NCBI RefSeq assembly: GCF_900406815.1
Contig: NZ_OVCN01000009.1
Coordinates: 92,291 to 156,290 of the forward strand
Length of the DNA stretch: 64,000 nucleotides
Direction of reading: 5' to 3'
DNA from: Acinetobacter haemolyticus
Lineage (GTDB): Bacteria; Pseudomonadota; Gammaproteobacteria; Pseudomonadales; Moraxellaceae
Part shown: positions 8,674 to 17,630 of the stretch, piece by piece
Layout: each line of letters begins with the position of its first letter
How positions within the stretch are numbered: position 1 is the stretch's first letter
Notes under the pieces: model-generated
What the model was told of the DNA's origin: nothing
Seen by the model: the letters and a program-made list of their open reading frames with translations, nothing else
The model's database searches: none
Program-made: the position numbers and the translations under genes

Positions 8674-8877
8674 GTCGTTAAACTGAGCTTATTTAAACTT
8701 ATGTTTTATTATAAGAAATCTAGATGGCATTTATGTTTAAACTCTTCATCAAAATCGTAAGCAAATATTCTTGGTATTGCACAACCAACTAAGTAAGTTC
8801 TGCAAAACGACTATAGCTTTGATGTAGCGCAAGATAAATAGGGGTATTATTGATACATTGCTTTTATACAAGGATTA

Positions 8878-8902
8878 AAAAACGCCACCTAGGTGACGTC
8901 TC
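8878..8902 (-). terminator. Intrinsic terminator (minus strand)
   Basis: Read on the minus strand, ACGTCACC TA GGTGGCGT forms a stem with one G-T pair, followed by T6. It ends the small gene at 8904-9137. Confidence 0.75.
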
Positions 8903-8903
8903 T

Positions 8904-9137
8904 TTATGCTTGCAAGGTTGCCATCTTTTGCCAGTATTGGGCTTTTAATGAATCTCGTTCGACTCGAAAACCTTGATAGTACAATTCTGCTAAAAATAAT
9001 GCTGCTTTACCGTGACCTGCTTGTGCAACTTGTTCAAGATCTTTTACAGCGTCTTGAAAGTTTTTTTGCGATTGAATTGTATTTACCGCATTTGCATAAA
9101 CATGCTCTAGTTCATGTTGTGTAAAATGTTGAATCAT
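8904..9137 (-). CDS. Small Sel1/TPR-repeat-like protein
   Basis: A 77-residue, all-helical acidic protein. Residues about 40-73 (AGHGKAALFLAELYYQGFRV then DSLKAQYWQKMA) form one Sel1-like repeat preceded by a second helical half. AAGGAG is 7 bases before the ATG. Single Sel1-like repeats usually mediate protein contacts; the partner is unknown. It forms its own transcription unit with a terminator at 8878-8902. Confidence 0.7.
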   Translation of the reverse strand: MIQHFTQHELEHVYANAVNTIQSQKNFQDAVKDLEQVAQAGHGKAALFLAELYYQGFRVERDSLKAQYWQKMATLQA

Positions 9138-9378
9138 ATATAACTCCTTATTTTAATTATGATTACCGCATATTCTATTCAAAGCTACATTGCTCCGAAT
9201 TTAAGCTAATTTATCACTTGTTTGTGAACTTATTATGACAAAATTAATTGAATTGTCAAATAACTAAAGTGACTAAACAGATTTTTATTTGTTTTAAATA
9301 AAAGCTTACACGATGAAACATTCACTGCAAATAATTTTGAGTAAAATCAAAGTGAGAAGAAGAGATAAGGAGAAAAAT

Positions 9379-9738
9379 ATGTCATACATAATCGATGGTT
9401 TAAACTTCGATATGCCACCAACTGAGAATCAAATTGTTGCTTTAGCACATCATCATCGTAAGTTACTTGATGAGGCAGTTTTTCATCAAGAGATTCATCT
9501 AGGTGATTATTGTTTGGCGCAACGTAAACGTGTTTATGATTTTGCGATTAATCTTAGCCCTCAAGAAAAAGAACGCTTTTATGAAATATACAATGGTGAG
9601 CTACTGAGGATTGCAGATGAAGATGATTTGCATCCTGCGGACGCTGAAAGCGGCGTCGGAATGTTTGCAATATTTATAACCTTGGTATTCATTGCATTTA
9701 TTTTGTATTTTGCCTTTGTACGTACACTGACAAGTTAA
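9379..9738 (+). CDS. Hypothetical protein with C-terminal membrane anchor
   Basis: A 119-residue protein: a charged helical N-terminal region (residues 1-90) and one C-terminal hydrophobic helix (GMFAIFITLVFIAFILYFAF), i.e. a tail-anchored layout. AAGGAG at 9367-9372 decides the start at ATG 9379, although the frame is open from 9313. Function unknown. Confidence 0.65.
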   Translation: MSYIIDGLNFDMPPTENQIVALAHHHRKLLDEAVFHQEIHLGDYCLAQRKRVYDFAINLSPQEKERFYEIYNGELLRIADEDDLHPADAESGVGMFAIFITLVFIAFILYFAFVRTLTS

Positions 9739-9875
9739 TTTTGATTTCTCCGTGGGTGTTGCGTTATTGATTGAAAAACAGTCTTTAACGCATACTTTAA
9801 TAGGTGTAGATTGAAGTTGAGACTTGCTCTAAGTGAGGTAGATACATACACTGCTTCATAACACTGAGGTTGGTT

Positions 9876-10205
9876 ATGTTGTCTATCATTTCTAAACATA
9901 AAATTATGCAGTCTAAGTATGGACTTACACTAGACCGATTTTTTAATATTTTGGTCCTTGTTGTTATTTTTTCTTTTTTTATTGTGGGCTATAAAGCTTT
10001 ACAACGTCCAGTGAACGACTTACAAATCGATCACATAATTCAGTTATCTCTACAGGCAAGTCATCCTAGAACTCAGGCGATGGCAAAAGAAATTTTAAAC
10101 TCTCCACCAATTAAAAAATTTAGCTATTTACGTCTCATGCATGCTTATCAATTTGAATCAAATCGAATTAAACAATACCCAGCAATGGCACGAGAAGATG
10201 AGTAG
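9876..10205 (+). CDS. Hypothetical single-pass membrane protein
   Basis: A 109-residue protein with one hydrophobic helix (about residues 24-43, FFNILVLVVIFSFFIVGYKAL) and a polar C-terminal part. GAGG lies 6 bases before ATG 9876; an in-frame TTG at 9870 is inside that site. It precedes ftsY on the same strand with a 116-base gap. No family recognised. Confidence 0.6.
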   Translation: MLSIISKHKIMQSKYGLTLDRFFNILVLVVIFSFFIVGYKALQRPVNDLQIDHIIQLSLQASHPRTQAMAKEILNSPPIKKFSYLRLMHAYQFESNRIKQYPAMAREDE

Positions 10206-10321
10206 TTTTAAATCACTATTTTTAATGATAAATGAATGGTTTATGTCGGTCGGGAAAATGAGATCAATTTGTGCTAGACTGACGATCTTTTTAAAAGCTG
10301 CTTTATTTTCAAGGAATCGAC

Positions 10322-11434
10322 ATGCAACAGCAATCGAATATTCAAAATAAATTCTTGATAGATGCTGACATCGGTGATGATGATGTTACCTTGCCAAGTT
10401 TACCTGCTGTCGATGTTCCGATTATTGAACCTGTAGCGCCAAAAACGGTAGAAGAAACGTCCGCTCCTGTACCTGAGGCAACTGCGCCAGTTGTTGAAGA
10501 AGAAAAATCAGGTGGTTTCTTTGGTCGTATGAAAGATGGTTTAACCAAAACCCGCCGTAGTTTTACGGATGGGATGGTGAACATCTTGATTGGTGGTAAA
10601 GAAATCGATGATGAATTATTAGAAGAAGTTGAAGAACAATTGTTGGTTGCTGATATCGGTGTAGATGCAACAAAGACGATTATTGCAAATTTGACAGAGC
10701 GAACAGCCCGTGGCGATTTGATTTATTCACATGCATTGTATAAAGCATTGCAAGAAGAGTTAGTGGCTTTGCTTGCTCCACGTGTTAAGCCTTTACATAT
10801 TGATCCAAATAAATCTCCTTATGTGATTCTTATGGTCGGTGTAAATGGTGTAGGTAAAACGACAACGATCGGTAAGCTTGCGAAACGTTTGCAGGGTGAA
10901 GGCAAGAAAGTAATGTTGGCCGCTGGTGATACTTTCCGTGCGGCTGCCACAGAGCAACTACAAATTTGGGGAGAGCGTAATGATATCCCTGTTGTTGCAC
11001 AAGGCCATGGTGCAGATAGTGCTTCTGTAATTTTTGATGCTTTTGAAAGTGCCCGTGCGAAAGGGATCGATGTATTAATTGCAGATACCGCTGGACGTTT
11101 GCAAAATAAATCGCATTTGATGGAAGAACTTAAAAAAGTGAAACGTGTGATGCAAAAGATTGATGCAACTGCACCGCATGAAATTATGTTGATTGTTGAT
11201 GCAGGTACTGGTCAAAATGCGATTAATCAAGTGCAACTTTTTGATGAAGCAGTTGGATTAACGGGTATTACCATTACGAAATTGGATGGTACTGCAAAAG
11301 GCGGCGTACTCTTCAATATCGCAAGTCGTACGCATGTACCGATCCGTTATATTGGTGTGGGTGAGAAAATTGACGATTTACGTCCTTTCTCAGCTAAATC
11401 ATTTGTTGCTGCATTGTTTGAAACAGATAAATAA
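10322..11434 (+). CDS. ftsY: Signal recognition particle receptor FtsY
   Basis: SRP-family GTPase that docks ribosome-Ffh complexes at the Sec translocon. The 370 residues divide into an acidic Pro/Val/Glu-rich N-terminal A region (1-62), an N helical bundle (about 63-160) and the G domain. Visible GTPase motifs: GVNGVGKTT at 173-181, DTFRAAATEQL, DTAGRLQNK and TKLDGTAKGG. GFFGRMKDGLTKTR near residue 66 is the membrane-contacting helix. AAGGA lies 6 bases before ATG. A terminator at 11449-11475 makes it monocistronic, unlike the ftsYEX order of enterics. Confidence 0.96.
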   Translation: MQQQSNIQNKFLIDADIGDDDVTLPSLPAVDVPIIEPVAPKTVEETSAPVPEATAPVVEEEKSGGFFGRMKDGLTKTRRSFTDGMVNILIGGKEIDDELLEEVEEQLLVADIGVDATKTIIANLTERTARGDLIYSHALYKALQEELVALLAPRVKPLHIDPNKSPYVILMVGVNGVGKTTTIGKLAKRLQGEGKKVMLAAGDTFRAAATEQLQIWGERNDIPVVAQGHGADSASVIFDAFESARAKGIDVLIADTAGRLQNKSHLMEELKKVKRVMQKIDATAPHEIMLIVDAGTGQNAINQVQLFDEAVGLTGITITKLDGTAKGGVLFNIASRTHVPIRYIGVGEKIDDLRPFSAKSFVAALFETDK

Positions 11435-11448
11435 CTAAATATTGTTAA

Positions 11449-11475
11449 AAAGGCCCCTTCATGGGGTCTTTTTTA
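11449..11475 (+). terminator. Intrinsic terminator after ftsY
   Basis: GGCCCC TTCAT GGGGTC with a following T6; the stem has one G-T pair. Confidence 0.82.
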
Positions 11476-11608
11476 CAGGTTAAAAAATAATATTGTTTCA
11501 AAATCGAAACGATCTGTTATGTTTTTTAGACTATTACAGAAAAATGAGCCGTTATACACTACATTCAATCCAAGATAACTCCCATCGGGTACAGGTAGGA
11601 ATAACAAC

Positions 11609-12205
11609 ATGAGTAACTTTTTAAATAGTATCAAAGCACGTCGTACAATCTATGCCATTGGTAAAAATGTTTCTGTTGATCAAGCAACAATTGAAGAAAC
11701 GATTCGTGAGGCGGTAAAACAAAGTCCATCATCTTTTAACTCACAAACATCTCGTGTTGTGACTTTATATGGTGAATCGCATACGAACTTCTGGAATATC
11801 GTTCGTGAAACATTACGTAAAATTGTACCCGCTGAAGCTTTTGAAAGCACCAATGCAAAAATTGATAGTTTTGCTGCTGGCTTTGGTACAGCGCTATTTT
11901 ATGAAGATCAAGATGTTGTAAAGGGTTTACAAGAACAATTTGCATTGTATGCAGATAACTTCCCAGTATGGTCAGAGCATTCAAGTGCAATTGCACAATT
12001 TGCAACATGGACTGCATTAGCTGAAATTGGTATCGGTGCTTCATTACAGCATTACAACCCGATTATTGACGAAGAAGTTGCAGAAACTTTTGCTATTCCA
12101 GCAAATTGGAAACTACGTGCTCAGCTTGTATTTGGCTCAATTGAAGCACCAGCAGGTGAAAAAACCTACATGGATGATTCAGCACGCTTCAAAACCTTTA
12201 ACTAA
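11609..12205 (+). CDS. Nitroreductase-family oxidoreductase
   Basis: A 198-residue FMN-dependent nitroreductase-fold protein. It has the KARRTIYAIGKN opening (phosphate-binding Arg pair), the SPSSFNSQTSRVV substrate/FMN segment, and GIGASLQHYNPIID followed by QLVFGSIEAPAGEK. The short single-domain form resembles the HBN1/YdfN-like group that reduces nitro compounds and lipid hydroperoxide-type substrates; the physiological substrate is unknown. AGGA is about 9 bases before the ATG. It is monocistronic with a terminator at 12221-12250. Confidence 0.9.
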   Translation: MSNFLNSIKARRTIYAIGKNVSVDQATIEETIREAVKQSPSSFNSQTSRVVTLYGESHTNFWNIVRETLRKIVPAEAFESTNAKIDSFAAGFGTALFYEDQDVVKGLQEQFALYADNFPVWSEHSSAIAQFATWTALAEIGIGASLQHYNPIIDEEVAETFAIPANWKLRAQLVFGSIEAPAGEKTYMDDSARFKTFN

Positions 12206-12220
12206 GTTGTCGTGTAATAA

Positions 12221-12250
12221 GAAGGGCGCGTTATGCGCTCTTTTTTTTTG
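12221..12250 (+). terminator. Intrinsic terminator after nitroreductase gene
   Basis: AGGGCGC GTTAT GCGCTCT (one G-T pair) is followed by a run of nine T residues. Confidence 0.82.
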
Positions 12251-12431
12251 TAATAAGAAAAAACAGCGAAATTGGGCAAAAGTGGTATGGCCTTTGATGG
12301 AAAATATGAGTATATATCACTTGAAGGTGGAAGTTTTAAGATAGACAGTTCGTCTTATTGTCATAAAATAGTCATAATCTCGTAGCATAGTGCATACGGT
12401 TTCATAAATAGTTTATATCGAGAAAAGTCTA

Positions 12432-13100
12432 ATGTCTTTAAGAGTTGGTATTGCTGCTTTAGGGTTGTTATTCAGTGGTTCAGTTTTTTCAGCGGTTACA
12501 ATCACTGCTCCTGAAGAAATCGTTATTGTTGCGGTGAATGGTCAAGAAGTAAACTCAGGTCTATTACCTTCAAGTAAAAATAACTATCAAGTTGATGCTG
12601 GCGACTTAACCCTTAATGTTCGATATCGTGAGTATTTTGAGCATTTAAGTGGTGAGCATGATATCGTGAGATCGGGTGTTGTAACCATTCAAGCACCAAA
12701 TTTAAAAGATAATCAAAGTTATCGCTTGGGTTTAGTCGATGCCCCTAAAAATTTTGAAGCTGCAAAAAAATATGCAGAACAGCCAACAGTTGCGCTGTAT
12801 GACCAAAATAAAAAAATTATCGTACAACAAACTGGCGCTAATAATGAGGCAAAGCCATGGTTTACGGGTAATGGTCTGTTGAGTCGTACACTTGATCTAA
12901 CACAAAAGAATAAAAACAATACTGCTAATCAACCTCCAGCTGTATACGCAAATGCAAAACCAGTAGTTGTTGAACCTGTAGCTGTAGTTACAAACAGTAC
13001 TGCGAACACAACTGATCAGCAATTGGTTGAGTTGTGGCAGAAAGCTTCTAAAGCAGAACGTCAAAAATTTATGACGTGGTTAGCTGGGCAAAGTAACTAG
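12432..13100 (+). CDS. DUF2057 (YccT-like) secreted protein
   Basis: A 222-residue protein with a signal peptide (LRVGIAALGLLFSGSVFSA, cleavage near residue 21), then a beta-rich domain starting VTITAPEEIVIVAVNGQEV that matches the DUF2057/YccT style. It ends in a helical tail (QQLVELWQKASKAERQKFMTWL). YccT (CsgI) of E. coli modulates curli polymerisation in the periplasm, but no curli genes are seen here and the role is not transferable with certainty. Monocistronic with a terminator at 13120-13145. Confidence 0.82.
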   Translation: MSLRVGIAALGLLFSGSVFSAVTITAPEEIVIVAVNGQEVNSGLLPSSKNNYQVDAGDLTLNVRYREYFEHLSGEHDIVRSGVVTIQAPNLKDNQSYRLGLVDAPKNFEAAKKYAEQPTVALYDQNKKIIVQQTGANNEAKPWFTGNGLLSRTLDLTQKNKNNTANQPPAVYANAKPVVVEPVAVVTNSTANTTDQQLVELWQKASKAERQKFMTWLAGQSN

Positions 13101-13119
13101 TGTATTTTTTGTTTTATGA

Positions 13120-13145
13120 AGCCGATGTTATCATCGGCTTTTTTA
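13120..13145 (+). terminator. Intrinsic terminator after DUF2057 gene
   Basis: AGCCGATG TTAT CATCGGCT plus T6. It lies just upstream of the true start of the following GNAT gene. Confidence 0.88.
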
Positions 13146-13166
13146 TTAAATAGATATAAACAAGAA

Positions 13167-13700
13167 ATGATGAAGTTAAAAACCAGAAAAGCCATCAAGG
13201 AAGATGTAGGTCAAATTGTTGAATTATTGAATAGTGCGTATAGAACTCAGTCAGGACGAAGTTGGACGACAGAGAAAATCTGGGTTGAAGGAAATCGGAT
13301 AACAGTAAAGCAATTAAATGAAGAGTTAGAAAAAGAACAGTTTGAATTATTCGTGGGTGAAAATGAGCAAAAACAAATAATTGCATGTATTGGTTTAACG
13401 TTTGAAGATATCAGCGTTGAAATTGGTACATTTGCTATTAAACCAATGATTCAGAACGTGGGTTATGGCCGTGAAATGCTCGGTTTTGTTGAACACTATA
13501 TTACTGTTGATCATCCTCAGATTTCTAATCTATTCATGTATGTTTTAGATGTAAGGCATGAACTAGTTACTTATTACCAACGTCGGGGTTATCAGCAAAC
13601 GGGGAATATATTACCTTATCCTTTAGATGCTGATGTTGGCCTGCCTTTGGCTTCAATTCAGCTTATTGAAATGAAGAAATACTTAAAACCTGCAATGTAA
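13167..13700 (+). CDS. GNAT-family N-acetyltransferase
   Basis: A 177-residue GNAT fold: TRKAIKEDVGQIVELLNSAYR (strand 1/helix 1), the central strand region IACIGLTFEDISVEIGTFAIKP, the acetyl-CoA pyrophosphate loop QNVGYGREML, and a C-terminal YYQRRGYQQTG. The substrate is unknown. The frame is open upstream to 13116, but that part covers the preceding terminator, so the ATG pair at 13167/13170 is the likely start. A strong hairpin terminator follows at 13739-13770. Confidence 0.85.
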   Translation: MMKLKTRKAIKEDVGQIVELLNSAYRTQSGRSWTTEKIWVEGNRITVKQLNEELEKEQFELFVGENEQKQIIACIGLTFEDISVEIGTFAIKPMIQNVGYGREMLGFVEHYITVDHPQISNLFMYVLDVRHELVTYYQRRGYQQTGNILPYPLDADVGLPLASIQLIEMKKYLKPAM

Positions 13701-13738
13701 TTACAATGGATGTGCATTGTGATGAATTGTACATTAAC

Positions 13739-13770
13739 AAAGAAGTATCTTGGTTGAAGATACTTCTTTG
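13739..13770. terminator. Bidirectional terminator
   Basis: AAAGAAGTATCTT / AAGATACTTCTTT stem with a 5-base loop, between the GNAT gene and the converging cyd operon. Confidence 0.88.
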
Positions 13771-13782
13771 TTTGTTATAAAT

Positions 13783-14079
13783 CTAATTGCCAACCCAAAT
13801 ATAATAGCCAAGTATCATGAGCGGCCATGCAATATATGGGCTAAATAACCATTTCCATAACCAAAATTTGGGAATAAACCCTACACCATGAATGAAACCA
13901 CCAGAAATACCAATCATTACCAACATCAGTAGACTATGATTGTAATGCCCGTTCGCATCTAACATTAATGCAGGATGAACCAATAAAATAGCTGCAAGTG
14001 GCAATGCCAACAGAAACGAAATGGTCATTGCAAATACATGTGCTTTACTATTTTTCGGTGTTGCCATTGCTTTTGCCAT
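13783..14079 (-). CDS. ybgE: Cyd operon membrane protein YbgE
   Basis: A 98-residue protein with three hydrophobic segments, last gene of the cytochrome bd operon. The segment GFIHGVGFIPKFWLWKWLFSP followed by a hydrophobic end is typical of YbgE, whose precise role is unsettled. GAGGA lies 9 bases before ATG 14079, so this start is preferred over the in-frame ATG at 14094. It follows the cydX stop by one base. Confidence 0.85.
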   Translation of the reverse strand: MAKAMATPKNSKAHVFAMTISFLLALPLAAILLVHPALMLDANGHYNHSLLMLVMIGISGGFIHGVGFIPKFWLWKWLFSPYIAWPLMILGYYIWVGN

Positions 14080-14080
14080 T

Positions 14081-14185
14081 TTAAGATTCCTCATCTAGAT
14101 TTTGATGGTGTTCGATATATAGTGCACTGAGTACACCAGCAAAACATGCCATTAAAATCCCTAGGATCCATGCAAAGTACCACAT
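14081..14185 (-). CDS. cydX: Cytochrome bd small subunit CydX
   Basis: A 34-residue single-helix protein that opens with MWYFAWILG, the hallmark of CydX, then a hydrophobic stretch and an acidic end (HHQNLDEES). CydX binds CydA and stabilises the haem b595/d site in the bd oxidase. AAGGAG sits 7 bases before the ATG. It lies 15 bases after cydB and its TAA stop is one base before the ybgE start, so it is clearly within the operon. Confidence 0.95.
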   Translation of the reverse strand: MWYFAWILGILMACFAGVLSALYIEHHQNLDEES

Positions 14186-14200
14186 TTCTTCGCTCCTTAA

Positions 14201-15346
14201 TCAGTACAAACTATGTGAATTTTCTTCGATGTGGTTGTTCGTAATCACTCCCCACATTTTGTAATATGACCAAGAGGTATAGATCAAAATGAGCGGAACA
14301 AAAATACAAGCAGCAACAGTCATTACTCCTAGCGTTTTATGGCTGGATACGGCATCCCACATCGTCAAGCTAGAGGCTGGGTCGATGGTGGATGGCAACA
14401 GGAAGGGAAATAGTGCAAATCCTGCAGTAAGAATCGCACCTACGATCATTAAACTTGTACCTGTGAAGCTGGCAGCAGCTTTGTGTTTGCCTGCACTGAT
14501 AAGAGCAAGTAGTGCACCCAAAATAGCAGCAATAGGCGCGGCTATAGTGATTGGGTAGGTTGAATAATTATTCATCCAGCCATGGTTTGCATTCGTCACG
14601 ACTTCTTTTGCAAGAGGGTTGAGTGCAGCATTGGTATCTATTGCAGTAGCGTAACTATAGCCTTCAATATTTCCGAAATATAACCAAGCACCTGCTGCTA
14701 AAAAGCAGACAAGGAAAACAGTTGCCATCAATTGGGTGGCTTTTGCAGAGCGATGAAATAATTCATCATCGGTACGTAGCATCAACCATGAACCACCATG
14801 AGCGCAGAGCATGGATAAGCTCACAATACCGCAAACCAAGGCAAACGGATTTAAGAGAGCAAAAAAGCTACCTGTATATTGAGAGCGTAAGGTTTCATCT
14901 AAGCCAAATGGGACACCTAAGAATAAATTACCGAATGCCACGCCAAATACTAAAGCCGGAACAGCACCACCGATACATAGCCCCCAGTCCCATGAGGTAC
15001 GCCATTGCGTGTTTTCTAATTTAGAGCGATAGTCAAAACCAACGGGTCGTAAAAATAGTGCAAACAAGACCAATAGGAGTGCCCAGTACATACCTGAAAA
15101 GGCAACAGCATAAACCATGGGCCATGCGGCAAATAGCGCACCGCCTGCGGTAATAAACCAAACCTGATTACCATCCCAGTGTGGTGCAATCGTATTGATT
15201 GCAGCACGTCGTTCATTGTCTGTTTTACCAACAAATGGCATTAATGCCATTGCCCCCATATCGAATCCATCGGTGAGCGCAAAGCCGATGAGTAAAACAC
15301 CAACCAATACCCACCAGATAATTTTAAGTAGTTCATATTCGATCAT
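14201..15346 (-). CDS. cydB: Cytochrome bd ubiquinol oxidase subunit II
   Basis: A 381-residue inner-membrane subunit with about nine helices that pairs with CydA in the quinol-oxidising, oxygen-reducing bd oxidase. The opening [20 protein letters not shown] and [38 protein letters not shown] are canonical, as is the late [23 protein letters not shown]. Its ATG overlaps the cydA stop (ATGA), so translation is coupled. Confidence 0.97.
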   Translation of the reverse strand: MIEYELLKIIWWVLVGVLLIGFALTDGFDMGAMALMPFVGKTDNERRAAINTIAPHWDGNQVWFITAGGALFAAWPMVYAVAFSGMYWALLLVLFALFLRPVGFDYRSKLENTQWRTSWDWGLCIGGAVPALVFGVAFGNLFLGVPFGLDETLRSQYTGSFFALLNPFALVCGIVSLSMLCAHGGSWLMLRTDDELFHRSAKATQLMATVFLVCFLAAGAWLYFGNIEGYSYATAIDTNAALNPLAKEVVTNANHGWMNNYSTYPITIAAPIAAILGALLALISAGKHKAAASFTGTSLMIVGAILTAGFALFPFLLPSTIDPASSLTMWDAVSSHKTLGVMTVAACIFVPLILIYTSWSYYKMWGVITNNHIEENSHSLY

Positions 15347-16920
15347 GGTTGAGCCTCCACTGATTTGGCTTCAAATTTTTCAAAGTGATACTTACCAGTG
15401 TGTAAAGAACTTGGACCTAGACGTGCAAATTTGATCATCAAGTACATTTCAATGATGAGAAGAACGGTATAGAACGCAGCGAGGGCAATAATTGAACCCC
15501 ATACATCACCCGTACTGATGCTTGATGCAGACAGGTGTGTCGGTAAGATCTCACCGATGGACCACGGTTGACGCCCACCTTCAGCAACATACCAGCCTGT
15601 TTGAGCTGCAATCCATGGGAGTGGAAGAGAAAATAATGCAAATTTGAGTAACCACGGTTTATCTTCGGCATTGCGTTTAGCCACTGCCCACGTTGCTAAG
15701 ATAAAGAGCAGAAGCATCAAGAAGCCTGAAGCCACCATGGCACGGAATGAGAAGAACAAAGCTGCAACATTTGGAATAGTATCTTTGGTCGCTGCTTGAA
15801 TGTGTGCTTCAGTCGCATCCACAACATTTGGAGCATATTTCTTTAATAAAAGGCCATAACCAAGGTCTTTTTGATTTTGCTCAAATGAGGCAATTAATTC
15901 TGGAGAGCGATCACCAGCACGAAGTTTTTCCAATTCGCTATAGGCCACCATACCATTGCGGATACGAATCTCATGCTGTTTCATAAGATCATGAATACCC
16001 GTTACTTCTTTGTCAGTAGAACGAGTTGCAATGATTCCCATGACATAAGGGATTTTAATAGCATAGTCAGTCCGCATTTTTTCTTGGTTTGGAATACCAA
16101 ATAAAGTAAATGCAGCAGGTGCTGGTTCTGTATGCCATTCAGCTTCAATAGCCGCAAGTTTGGTCTTTTGAACATCACCTAATTCGTATCCTGATTCATC
16201 ACCAAGTAAGATCACAGATAAGGTGGAAGCTAAACCAAAGATTGCAGCGATAGCGAAAGAGCGGCGTGCAAAAGGTAAATCTCTTTTTTTCAATAAGTAA
16301 TAGCTAGAGATTGCTAGAACAAAGATTGCACCAGTAACATAACCAGCAGATACGGTATGAACGAATTTAACCTGAGCAACTGGATTAAAAATCAAGGCTG
16401 CAAAGTCTACAAGTTCCATTCGCATGGTTTCATAATTAAATGCAGCACCGACTGGGTTTTGCATCCAACCATTTGCAATCAAAATCCATAATGCGGACAT
16501 ATTTGAACCGATTGCGACTAACCAAGTTACCCCTAAATGCTGAAATTTTGAGAGTCGATCCCAGCCGAAAAAAAACAAGCCAATAAAAGTAGATTCTAAG
16601 AAGAAAGCCATTAAGCCTTCAATTGCAAGCGGTGCCCCGAAAATATCACCGACATAGTGTGAGTAATAAGCCCAGTTAGTTCCGAACTGGAATTCCATCG
16701 TAAGTCCAGTGGTTACACCTAAAGCAAAGTTAATCCCAAAAAGTTTTCCCCAAAATTTAGTCATGTCCTTATAAATTTCTTTACCAGAAATCACATAGGT
16801 GGTTTCCATAATGGCAAGGATAAAAGCAAGACCTAAAGTTAAAGGGACAAAAATGAAGTGATACATCGCAGTCATTGCAAATTGGAATCGCGAAAGATCG
16901 ACCACGCTTTCAGAAATCAT
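15343..16920 (-). CDS. cydA: Cytochrome bd ubiquinol oxidase subunit I
   Basis: A 525-residue subunit carrying haems b558, b595 and d. Visible ligands: His21 (MYHFIFVPL) and His188 ([11 protein letters not shown]); the Met of FRAMVASG matches the b558 Met ligand. The quinol-binding Q-loop is the long type ([10 protein letters not shown] through GDRSPELIA) and GRQPW is intact. The bd oxidase supports respiration at low oxygen and resists NO and sulfide. ATG 16920 is used because the TTG at 16923 has no ribosome binding site, while GGAGA is about 8 bases before the ATG. TGATG overlap with cydP. Confidence 0.97.
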   Translation of the reverse strand: MISESVVDLSRFQFAMTAMYHFIFVPLTLGLAFILAIMETTYVISGKEIYKDMTKFWGKLFGINFALGVTTGLTMEFQFGTNWAYYSHYVGDIFGAPLAIEGLMAFFLESTFIGLFFFGWDRLSKFQHLGVTWLVAIGSNMSALWILIANGWMQNPVGAAFNYETMRMELVDFAALIFNPVAQVKFVHTVSAGYVTGAIFVLAISSYYLLKKRDLPFARRSFAIAAIFGLASTLSVILLGDESGYELGDVQKTKLAAIEAEWHTEPAPAAFTLFGIPNQEKMRTDYAIKIPYVMGIIATRSTDKEVTGIHDLMKQHEIRIRNGMVAYSELEKLRAGDRSPELIASFEQNQKDLGYGLLLKKYAPNVVDATEAHIQAATKDTIPNVAALFFSFRAMVASGFLMLLLFILATWAVAKRNAEDKPWLLKFALFSLPLPWIAAQTGWYVAEGGRQPWSIGEILPTHLSASSISTGDVWGSIIALAAFYTVLLIIEMYLMIKFARLGPSSLHTGKYHFEKFEAKSVEAQP

Positions 16921-17111
16921 CAACGTGTCTCCTGAGTGTTGGATAAGTTACCCGCAATACGCTCGGCAACTTGATTGTTAAAATCTTTTGGAATTGTTGG
17001 TGCATCAAACCAGATATGTTTAATTACCAAGAGAAGGGCCACTTTAATAATAAGGATAATCGTGATTTCTCGAATTAATCGCCGATTTGAGTTTTGAGAA
17101 CGTGTGTTCAT
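16920..17111 (-). CDS. cydP: Small CydP-like subunit, first gene of cyd operon
   Basis: A 63-residue protein with a basic N-terminus, one hydrophobic helix (about residues 15-33, [20 protein letters not shown]) and a WFDAP turn, followed by a polar tail. This layout, LxREI then helix then WF, is that of the putative cytochrome oxidase small subunit named CydP. Its stop overlaps the cydA ATG (TGATG), which ties it to the oxidase. The name rests on resemblance and position. Upstream lies the operator-rich region 17178-17495. Confidence 0.75.
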   Translation of the reverse strand: MNTRSQNSNRRLIREITIILIIKVALLLVIKHIWFDAPTIPKDFNNQVAERIAGNLSNTQETR

Positions 17112-17177
17112 AAAACTAGTTTCATATTAAAGTTAAGATATTTGTATTATTTATCAAAAATAATTAAAAATAAAATT

Positions 17178-17200
17178 TAAATGTATTTTAAATACATTTA
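17178..17200. promoter_or_regulatory. NsrR-like operator (perfect 11-1-11 palindrome)
   Basis: TAAATGTATTT, one central T, AAATACATTTA: a perfect 23-base palindrome 67 bases before the cydP start codon. Its 11-1-11 architecture and ATGyATTT core match the NO-sensing repressor NsrR site described in E. coli. The bd oxidase is NO-tolerant, so NO-inducible expression is a sensible inference. The nsrR gene is not in this window. Confidence 0.6.
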
Positions 17201-17261
17201 TCAATAAATAATTATTAAATTCAAAAAGATATATTTATTATATATTTTAATATAATGATTC

Positions 17262-17495
17262 CCTACTAAAATAGTTGGTTATAAAATAAAACCCGACTAA
17301 AATGCTTATATTTAATTATTTAAAATCCTATTAAAATAGTTGGGTATATGTTTTTTATAGGTTGAATAAGTTTATTAAAATACTCGGGATTTAATAAATT
17401 TTAATGTTTACATAGAGTTGTGTTTTTATGTCTTAAAATTATTTTTCATTGAAGTTTAAAATGTGATAAACCTAGTAAAATACTATGGTTTATCT
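17262..17495. promoter_or_regulatory. Array of five IscR-type (Rrf2 family) operator-like motifs
   Basis: Five copies of a partly palindromic motif around CTAnTAAAATAnTnGG: 17262-17278, 17292-17309, 17327-17347, 17371-17390 and 17466-17495. The best halves are CCCGACT (second copy) and AGTTGGGTAT (third copy), which together rebuild the IscR type-1 consensus (yyGACT-A/T-rich-AGTCrr). All lie in the 519-base region upstream of the minus-strand cyd operon, which is otherwise very AT-rich and has no coding frame. Confidence 0.55.
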
Positions 17496-17630
17496 AAAGA
17501 ATAAATAAATACAAATATCTTGTTCGCTTGTCGAAATTTACTCAGCATTAAAAAAATAGAAAAGGAGAGGTTTTAGGATGATTTATTGTTAATTTTTGTA
17601 ACAAAGGCTCATAGAACAAGTTCCAAACAC

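Noticed and set aside
11544..11612. 22-codon frame ending across the nitroreductase start (ATGA overlap)
   Set aside because: No ribosome binding site and no unusual codon content; overlap alone is weak evidence for a leader peptide.
14289..15024. Plus-strand frames antisense to cydB
   Set aside because: The cydB frame has strong family motifs throughout; the antisense frames are shadows without starts supported by ribosome binding sites.
17178..17200. The cyd palindrome as an ordinary terminator
   Set aside because: It has no G+C stem and no transcript would end there; the only downstream gene on the minus strand is cydP, so an operator reading is better.
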